This document shows positions 51,771-62,420 of a stretch of 64,000 nucleotides of DNA, one piece after another. The translations under genes were made by a program, and so were the position numbers. Where the stretch lies: contig NW_027488876.1 of the NCBI RefSeq assembly GCF_050948215.1, positions 1-64,000 of the forward strand, in the 5' to 3' direction. Numbering within the stretch: the first letter of the stretch is position 1; every line of letters starts with the position of its first letter. The notes beneath the pieces were generated by a model. That model worked only from the letters and a program-made list of their open reading frames with translations, was not told where the DNA came from and searched no databases. Origin of the DNA: Halictus rubicundus. Its lineage: Eukaryota; Arthropoda; Insecta; Hymenoptera; Halictidae.

Positions 51771-54700
51771 GATAGAGGATAGGATAGGATAGAGGATAGG
51801 ATAGGATAGATGATAGGATAGGATAGAGGATAGGATAAGATAGAGGGTACGATAGGATAGATGATATTATAGGAAAGAGGAAAGGATATGATAGAGGATA
51901 CGATATTGTAGAGGATAGGATAGGATAGAGGATAGGATAGGATAGAGGATAGGATAGGATAGAGGATAGGATAGGATAGAGGATAGGATATGATAGAGGA
52001 TAGGATAGGATAGAAGATAGGATAGGATAGAAGATAGGATAGGATAGAGGATAGGATAAGATAGAGGATAAGATAGGATAGAGGATAGGATAGGATAGAG
52101 GATAGGATATGATAGAGGATAGGATAGGATAGAAGATAGGATCGGATAGAGGATAGGATAGAGGATTGGATAGGATAGAGGATAGGATAAGATAGAGGAT
52201 AGGATAGGATAGAGGATAGGATACGATAGAGGATAGGATAGGATAGAGGATAGGATCGGATAGAGGATAGCATAGGATAGAGGATAGGATAGGATAGGAT
52301 AGAGGATAGGATAGTATAGAGGATAGGATAGGATAGAGGATAGGATAGGATAGAGGATAGGATGCGATAGAGGATACGAAAGGATAGGATAGAGGGTAGG
52401 ATAGGATAGAGGATAGGATAGGATAGAGGATAGGAGAGGATAGAGGATAGGATATGATAGAGGATAGGATAGGATAGAGGATAGGATAGGATAGAGGATA
52501 TGATAGTATAGAGGATAGGATAAGATAGTGGATATGATAGGATAGATGATAGGATACGATAGAGGATAGGATAGGATCGAGGATAGGATAGGACAGAGGA
52601 TACGATAGGATAGGATAGAGAATAGGATAGGATAGTGGATAGGATAGGATAGAGGATAGGATAGGATAGAGGATAGAATAGGATAGAGTATAGGATATGA
52701 TAGAGGATAGGATAGGATAGAGGATAGGATACGATAGAGGATAGGGTAGGATAGAGGATAGGATAGAATAGGGGATAGGATATAATAGAGGATAGGATAG
52801 GATAGAGGATAGGATAGGATAGAGGATACGATAGGATAGGATAGAGGGTAGGATAGGATAGAGGATAGGATAGGATAGAGGATAGGATAGGATAGAGGAT
52901 AGCATAGGATAGAGGATAGGATAGGATAGGATATAGGATAGGATAGTATAGAGGATAGGATAGGATAGAGGATAGGATAGGATAGAGGATAGGATGCGAT
53001 AGAGGATACGAAATTATAGGATAGAGGGTAGGATAGGATAGAGGATAGGATAGGATAGAGGATACGATAGGATAGGATAGAGAATAGGATAGGATAGAGG
53101 ATAGGATAGGATAGAGGATTGGATAGGATAGAGGATAGAATAGGATAGAGGATAGGATATGATAGAGGATAGGATAGGATAGAGGGTAGGATAGGATAGA
53201 GGATAGGATAGGATAGAGGATAGGATAGGATAGAGGATAGCATAGGATAGAGGATAGGATAGGATAGGATAGAGGATAGGATAGTATAGAGGATAGGATA
53301 GGATAGAGGATAGGATAGGATAGAGGATAGGATGCGATAGAGGATACGAAAGGATAGGATAGAGGGTAGGATAGGATAGAGGATAGGATAGGATAGAGGA
53401 TAGGAGAGGATAGAGGATAGGATACGATAGAGGATACGAAAGGATAGGATAGAGGGTAGGATAGGATAGAGGATAGGATAGGATAGAGGATAGGAGAGGA
53501 TAGAGGATAGGATACGATAGAGGATAGGATGGGATAGAGGATAGGATAGTATAGAGGATAGGATAAGATAGAGGATATGATAGGATAGACGATAGGATAG
53601 GATAGAGGATAGGATATGATAGAGGATAGGATAGGATAGAGAATAGGATAGGATAGAGGATAGGATAGGATAGATGATAGGATAGGATAGAGGATAGGAT
53701 AAGATAGAGGATACGATAGGATAGATGATATTATAGGAAAGAGGAAAGGATATGATAGAGGATACGATATTGTAGAGGATAGGATAGGATAGAGGATAGG
53801 ATAGGATAGAGGATAGGATAGGATAGAGGATAGGATATGATAGATTATAGGATAGGATAGAAGATAGGATATGATAGATGATAGGATACGATAGAGGATA
53901 GGATAAGATAGAGGATAAGATAGGATAGAGGATAGGATAGGATAGAGGATAGAATAGGATAGAGGATAGGATATGATAGAGGATAGGATAGGATAGAAGA
54001 TAGGATCGGATAGAGGATAGGATAGGACAGAGGATACGATAGGATAGGATAGAGAATAGGATAGGATAGAGGATAGGATAGGATAGAGGATAGGATAGGA
54101 TAGAGGATAGAATAGGATAGAGGATAGGATATGATAGATGATAGGATAGGATAGAGGATAGGATAGGATAGAGGATAGGGTAGGATAGAGGATAGGATAG
54201 AATAGGGGATAGGATATAATAGAGGATAGGATAGGATAGAGGATAGGATACGATAGAGGATACGATAGGATAGGATAGAGGGTAGGATAGGATAGAGGAT
54301 AGGATAGGATAGAGGATAGGATAGGATAGAGGATAGCATAGGATAGAGGATAGGATAGGATAGGATAGAGGATAGGATAGTATAGAGGATAGGATAGGAT
54401 AGAGGATAGGATAGGATAGAGGATAGGATGCGATAGAGGATACGAAAGGATAGGATAGAGGGTAGGATAGGATAGAGGATATTATAGGATAGAGGATAGG
54501 AGAGGATAGAGGACAGGATATGATAGAGGATAGGATAGGATAGAGGATAGGATAGGATAGAGGATAGGAGATTATAGAGGATAGGATAGGATAGAGGATA
54601 GGATCGGATAGAGGATATGATAGGGGATTGGATAGGATAGAGGAAAGGATAGGATAGAGGATAGGATAGGATAGAGGATAGGATAGGATAGAGGATAGGA

Positions 54701-55660
54701 GAGGATAGAGGATAGGATATGATAGAGGATAGGATACGATAGAGGATACGATAGGATAGGATAGAGGATAGGATATGATAGTGGATCGGATAGGATAGAG
54801 GATAGGATAGGGGATTGGATAGGATAGAGGATAGGATAGAGGATAGGGTACAAATAGAGGATACGATAGGATGGGATAGAGGATAGGATAGGATAGAGGA
54901 TAGGATAGGATAGAGGATAGGATAAGATAGAGGATAGGATAGGATAGAGGATGGATAGGGGATTGGATAGGATAGAGGATAGGATAGGACAGAGAATAGT
55001 ATACGATAGAGGATACGATAGGATAGGATAGAGGATCGGATAGGATAGAGGATAGGATAGTATAGAGGATAGGATAGGATAGAGGATAGGATAGGATAGA
55101 GGATAGGATAAGATGGAGGATAAGATAGGATAAAGGATAGGATAGGATAGAGGATAGGATATGATAGAGGATAGGATAGGATAGAGGATATGATAGGATA
55201 GAGCATAGGATAGGATAGAGGATAGGATAGGATAGGGGATAGGATACGATAGAGGATATAATAGGATAGAGGATAGGAAAGGACAGAGGATACGATACGA
55301 TAGGATAGAGAATAGGATAGGATAGAGGATAGGATAGGATAGAGGATAGGATACGATAGAGGATAGGATAGGGGATTGGATAGGATAGAGGATAGGATAG
55401 GATAGAGGATAAGATAGGGTAGAGGATAGGATAGGATAGAGGATAGGATAGCATAGAGGATAGGATAGGGGATTGGATAGGATAGAGGATAGGATAGGAT
55501 AGAGGATAGGATAGGATAGAGGATAGGATAGTGGATAGGATATAATAGTGGATCGGATAGGATAGAGGATAGGATAGGGGATTGGATAGGATAGAGGATA
55601 GGATAGAGGATAGGATACGATAGAGGATACGATAGGATAGGATAGAGGATAGGATAGGAT
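51730..55660 (+). repeat. 3.94-kb near-identical duplication, copy 1 (blocks Z and X)
   Basis: It aligns with 58.48-62.42 kb at a constant offset of 6,756, with few substitutions and no length change that I could see. One example is GGATATTATAGGAAAGAGG in this copy against GATGTTATAGGAAAGAGTA near 58,621. This looks like one of the most recent events in the window. Confidence 0.8.
53280..55650 (+). repeat. Block X, copy 2
   Basis: This is the middle copy of block X (GGGTACAAATAG at 54850), followed directly by block Y, as is copy 1. It contains a private GGAGATTATAGAGG near 54,569 where copies 1 and 3 have GGAGAGGATAGAGG. Confidence 0.75.
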
Positions 55661-58530
55661 AGAGGATAGGATAGGATAGAGGATAGGATAAGATAGAGGA
55701 TAGGATAGGATAGAGGATAGGATAGGATAGAGGATAGGATAGGATAGAGGATAGGATATGATAGAGGATAGGATAGGATAGAGGATAGGATAGGATAGAG
55801 GATAGGATAGGATAGAGGATAGGATATGATAGAGGATAGGATAGGATAGAGGATAGGATAGGATAGAGGATAGGATAGGATAGAGGATAGGATAGGACAG
55901 AGGATAGGATAGTATAGAGGATAGGATAGGATAGAGGATAGGATAGGATAGAGGATAGGATGCGATAGAGGATACGAAAGGATAGGATAGAGGGTAGGAT
56001 AGGATAGAGGATAGGATAGGATAGAGGATAGGATAGAATAGGGGATAGGATATAATAGAGGATAGGATAGGATAGAGGGTAGGATAGGATAGAGGATAGG
56101 ATAGGATAGAGGATAGGAGAGGATAGAGGATAGGATATGATAGAGTATAGGATAGGATAGAGGATAGGATAGGATAGAGGATAGGATAGGATAGAGGATA
56201 GGATAGGATAGAGGATAGGATAGTATAGAGGATAGGATAAGAAAGAGGATATGATAGGATAGACGATAGGATAGGATAGAGGATAGGATATGATAGAGGA
56301 TAGGATAGGATAGAGGATAGGATAGGATAGAGGATAGGATAGGATAGATGATAGGATAGGATAGAGGATAGGATAGGATAGAGGATAGGATATGATAGAT
56401 TATAGGATAGGATAGAAGATAGGATATGATAGATGATAGGATACGATAGAGGATAGGATAAGATAGAGGATAAGATAGGATAGAGGATAGGATAGGATAG
56501 AGGATAGAATAGGATAGAGGATAGGATATGATAGAGGATAGGATAGGATAGAAGATAGGATCGGATAGAGGATAGGATAGGACAGAGGATACGATAGGAT
56601 AGGATAGAGAATAGGATAGGATAGAGGATAGGATAGGATAGAGGATAGGATAGGATAGAGGATAGAATAGGATAGAGGATAGGATATGATAGATGATAGG
56701 ATAGGATAGAGGATAGGATAGGATAGAGGATATTGTAGGATAGAGGATAGGATAGAATAGGGGATAGGATATAATAGAGGATAGGATAGGATAGAGGATA
56801 GGATACGATAGAGGATACGATAGGATAGGATAGAGGGTAGGATAGGATAGAGGATAGGATAGGATAGAGGATAGGATAGGATAGAGGATAGCATAGGATA
56901 GAGGATAGGATAGGATAGGATAGAGGATAGGATAGTATAGAGGATAGGATAGGATAGAGGATAGGATAGGATAGAGGATAGGATGCGATAGAGGATACGA
57001 AAGGATAGGATAGAGGGTAGGATAGGATAGAGGATAGGATAGGATAGAGGATAGGAGAGGATAGAGGATAGGATAGGATAGAGGATAGGATATGATAGAG
57101 GATAGGATAGGATAGAAGATAGGATAGGATAGATGATAGGATAGGATAGAGGATAGGATAAGATAGAGGATAAGATAGGATAGATGATAGGATAGGATAG
57201 AGGATAGGATATGATAGAGGATAGGATAGGATAGAAGATAGGATCGGATAGAGGATAGGATAGAGGATTGGATAGGATAGAGGATAGGATAAGATAGAGG
57301 ATAGGATAGGATAGAGGATAGGATAGGATAGAGGATAGGATAGGATAGAGGATAGGATCGGATAGAGGATATGATAGGGGATTGGATAGGATAGAGGAAA
57401 GGATAGGATAGAGGATAGGATAGGATAGAGGATAGGAAAGGATAGAGGATAGGATAGGATAGAGGATAGGATAGGATAGAGGATAGGATAAGATAGAGGA
57501 TAGGATGGGATAGAGGATAGGATAGGATAGAGGATAGGATAGGATAGAGGATAGGATAGGATAGAGGATAGGATAGGATAGGACAGAGGATAGGATAGTA
57601 TAGAGGATAGGATAGGATAGAGGATAGGATAGGATAGAGGATAGGATGCGATAGAGGATACGAAAGGATAGGATAGAGGGTAGGATAGGATAGAGGATAG
57701 GATAGGATAGAGGATAGGAGAGGATAGAGGATAGGATACGATAGAGGATAGGATAGGATAGAGGATAGGATAGGATAGAGGATAGGATAGGATAGAGGAT
57801 AGGATAGGATAGAGGATAGGATATGATAGAGGATAGGATAGGATAGAAGATAGGATAGGATAGATGATAGGATAGGATAGAGGATAGGATAAGATAGAGG
57901 ATAAGATAGGATAGAGGATAGGATAGGATAGACGATAGGATATGATAGAGGATAGGATAGGATAGAAGATAGGATCGGATAGAGTATAGGATAGAGGATT
58001 GGATAGGATAGAGGATAGGATAAGATAGAGGATAGGATAGGATAGAGGATAGGATAGGATAGAGGATAGGATAGGATAGAGGATAGGATCGGATAGAGGA
58101 TAGCATAGGATAGAGGATATTATAGGATAGGATAGAGGATAGGATAGTATAGAGTATAGGATAGGACAGAGGATAGGATAGGATAGAGGATAGGATGCGA
58201 TAGAGGATACGAAAGGATAGGATAGAGGGTAGGATAGGATAGAGGATAGGATAGGATAGAGGATAGGATAGGATAGAGGATAGGATGCGATAGAGGATAC
58301 GAAAGGATAGGATAGAGGGTAGGATAGGATAGAGGATAGGATAGGATAGAGGATAGGAGAGGATAGAGGATAGGATAGGATAGAGGATATGATAGGGGAT
58401 TGGATAGGATAGAGGAAAGGATAGGATAGAGGATAGGATAGGATAGAGGATAGGATAGGATAGAGGATATGATAGGATAGACGATAGGATAGGATAGAGG
58501 ATAGGATATGATAGAGGATAGGATAGGATA
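55650..58530 (+). repeat. Block Y, copy 3
   Basis: This is the partner of 33.97-36.85 kb (offset 21,682/21,665) and, for its first 1.6 kb, of 50.19-51.77 kb. Its left edge is the point where the neighbouring block X stops matching the copy that ends at 62.42 kb. Confidence 0.75.
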
Positions 58531-61500
58531 GAGGATAGGATAGGATAGAGGATAGGATAGGATAGATGATAGGATAGGATAGAGGATAGGATAAGATAGA
58601 GGGTACGATAGGATAGATGATGTTATAGGAAAGAGTAAAGGATATGATAGAGGATACGATATTGTAGAGGATAGGATAGGATAGAGGATAGGATAGGATA
58701 GAGGATAGGATAGGATAGAGGATAGGATAGGATAGAGGATAGGATATGATAGAGGATAGGATAGGATAGAAGATAGGATAGGATAGAAGATAGGATAGGA
58801 TAGAGGATAGGATAAGATAGAGGATAAGATAGGATAGAGGATAGGATAGGATAGAGGATAGGATATGATAGAGGATACGATAGGATAGAAGATAGGATCG
58901 GATAGAGGATAGGATAGAGGATTGGATAGGATAGAGGATAGGATAAGATAGAGGATAGGATAGGATAGAGGATAGGATACGATAGAGGATAGGATAGGAT
59001 AGAGGATAGGATCGGATAGAGGATAGCATAGGATAGAGGATAGGATTGGATAGGATAGAGGATAGGATAGTATAGAGGATAGGATAGGATAGAGGATAGG
59101 ATAGGATAGAGGATAGGATGCGATAGAGGATACGAAAGGATAGGATAGAGGGTAGGATAGGATAGAGGATAGGATAGGATAGAGGATAGGAGAGGATAGA
59201 GGATAGGATATGATAGAGGATAGGATAGGATAGAGGATACGATAGGATAGAGGATAGGATAGTATAGAGGATAGGATAAGATAGTGGATATGATAGGATA
59301 GATGATAGGATACGATAGAGGATAGGATAGGATCGAGGATAGGATAGGACAGAGGATACGATAGGATAGGATAGAGAATAGGATAGGATAGTGGATAGGA
59401 TAGGATAGAGGATAGGATAGGATAGAGGATAGAATAGGATAGAGTATAGGATATGATAGAGGATAGGATAGGATAGAGGATAGGATACGATAGAGGATAG
59501 GGTAGGATAGAGGATAGGATAGAATAGGGGATAGGATATAATAGAGGATAGGATAGGATAGAGGATAGGATACGATAGAGGATACGATAGGATAGGATAG
59601 AGGGTAGGATAGGATAGAGGATAGGATAGGATAGAGGATAGGATAGGATAGAGGATAGCATAGGATAGAGGATAGGATAGGATAGGATATAGAATAGGAT
59701 AGTATAGAGGATAGGATAGGATAGAGGATAGGATAGGATAGAGGATAGGATGCGATAGAGGATACGAAATTATAGGATAGAGGGTAGGATAGGATAGAGG
59801 ATAGGATAGGATAGAGGATACGATAGGATAGGATAGAGAATAGGATAGGATAGAGGATAGGATAGGATAGAGGATTGGATAGGATAGAGGATAGAATAGG
59901 ATAGAGGATAGGATATGATAAAGGATAGGATAGGATAGAGGGTAGGATAGGATAGAGGATAGGATAGGATAGAGGATAGGATAGGATAGAGGATAGCATA
60001 GGATAGAGGATAGGATAGGATAGGATAGAGGATAGGATAGTATAGAGGATAGGATAGGATAGAGGATAGGATAGGATAGAGGATAGGATGCGATAGAGGA
60101 TACGAAAGGATAGGATAGAGGGTAGGATAGGATAGAGGATAGGATAGGATAGAGGATAGGAGAGGATAGAGGATAGGATACGATAGAGGATACGAAAGGA
60201 TAGGATAGAGGGTAGGATAGGATAGAGGATAGGATAGGATAGAGGATAGGAGAGGATAGAGGATAGGATACGATAGAGGATAGGATGGGATAGAGGATAG
60301 GATAGTATAGAGGATAGGATAAGATAGAGGATATGATAGGATAGACGATAGGATAGGATAGAGGATAGGATATGATAGAGGATAGGATAGGATAGAGAAT
60401 AGGATAGGATAGAGGATAGGATAGGATAGATGATAGGATAGGATAGAGGATAGGATAAGATAGAGGATACGATAGGATAGATGATATTATAGGAAAGAGG
60501 AAAGGATATGATAGAGGATACGATATTGTAGAGGATAGGATAGGATAGAGGATAGGATAGGATAGAGGATAGGATAGGATAGAGGATAGGATATGATAGA
60601 TTATAGGATAGGATAGAAGATAGGATATGATAGATGATAGGATACGATAGAGGATAGGATAAGATAGAGGATAAGATAGGATAGAGGATAGGATAGGATA
60701 GAGGATAGAATAGGATAGAGGATAGGATATGATAGAGGATAGGATAGGATAGAAGATAGGATCGGATAGAGGATAGGATAGGACAGAGGATACGATAGGA
60801 TAGGATAGAGAATAGGATAGGATAGAGGATAGGATAGGATAGAGGATAGGATAGGATAGAGGATAGAATAGGATAGAGGATAGGATATGATAGATGATAG
60901 GATAGGATAGAGGATAGGATAGGATAGAGGATAGGGTAGGATAGAGGATAGGATAGAATAGGGGATAGGATATAATAGAGGATAGGATAGGATAGAGGAT
61001 AGGATACGATAGAGGATACGATAGGATAGGATAGAGGGTAGGATAGGATAGAGGATAGGATAGGATAGAGGATAGGATAGGATAGAGGATAGCATAGGAT
61101 AGAGGATAGGATAGGATAGGATAGAGGATAGGATAGTATAGAGGATAGGATAGGATAGAGGATAGGATAGGATAGAGGATAGGATGCGATAGAGGATACG
61201 AAAGGATAGGATAGAGGGTAGGATAGGATAGAGGATATTATAGGATAGAGGATAGGAGAGGATAGAGGACAGGATATGATAGAGGATAGGATAGGATAGA
61301 GGATAGGATAGGATAGAGGATAGGAGAGGATAGAGGATAGGATAGGATAGAGGATAGGATCGGATAGAGGATATGATAGGGGATTGGATAGGATAGAGGA
61401 AAGGATAGGATAGAGGATAGGATAGGATAGAGGATAGGATAGGATAGAGGATAGGAGAGGATAGAGGATAGGATATGATAGAGGATAGGATACGATAGAG

Positions 61501-62420
61501 GATACGATAGGATAGGATAGAGGATAGGATATGATAGTGGATCGGATAGGATAGAGGATAGGATAGGGGATTGGATAGGATAGAGGATAGGATAGAGGAT
61601 AGGGTACAAATAGAGGATACGATAGGATGGGATAGAGGATAGGATAGGATAGAGGATAGGATAGGATAGAGGATAGGATAAGATAGAGGATAGGATAGGA
61701 TAGAGGATGGATAGGGGATTGGATAGGATAGAGGATAGGATAGGACAGAGAATAGTATACGATAGAGGATACGATAGGATAGGATAGAGGATCGGATAGG
61801 ATAGAGGATAGGATAGTATAGAGGATAGGATAGGATAGAGGATAGGATAGGATAGAGGATAGGATAAGATGGAGGATAAGATAGGATAAAGGATAGGATA
61901 GGATAGAGGATAGGATATGATAGAGGATAGGATAGGATAGAGGATATGATAGGATAGAGCATAGGATAGGATAGAGGATAGGATAGGATAGGGGATAGGA
62001 TACGATAGAGGATATAATAGGATAGAGGATAGGAAAGGACAGAGGATACGATACGATAGGATAGAGAATAGGATAGGATAGAGGATAGGATAGGATAGAG
62101 GATAGGATACGATAGAGGATAGGATAGGGGATTGGATAGGATAGAGGATAGGATAGGATAGAGGATAAGATAGGGTAGAGGATAGGATAGGATAGAGGAT
62201 AGGATAGCATAGAGGATAGGATAGGGGATTGGATAGGATAGAGGATAGGATAGGATAGAGGATAGGATAGGATAGAGGATAGGATAGTGGATAGGATATA
62301 ATAGTGGATCGGATAGGATAGAGGATAGGATAGGGGATTGGATAGGATAGAGGATAGGATAGAGGATAGGATACGATAGAGGATACGATAGGATAGGATA
62401 GAGGATAGGATAGGATAGAG
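58480..62420 (+). repeat. 3.94-kb near-identical duplication, copy 2 (blocks Z and X)
   Basis: This is the second copy of 51.73-55.66 kb (offset 6,756). It diverges at about 62,420, where it runs into GATAAGATATAATAG while the first copy continues into block Y. Confidence 0.8.
60040..62420 (+). repeat. Block X, copy 3
   Basis: This is the third copy (GGGTACAAATAG at 61606). Unlike the first two it is not followed by block Y but by a partial, diverged echo of its own right part (62.42-62.55 kb: GTGGATCGG then GGGTGCGATAG). Confidence 0.75.
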
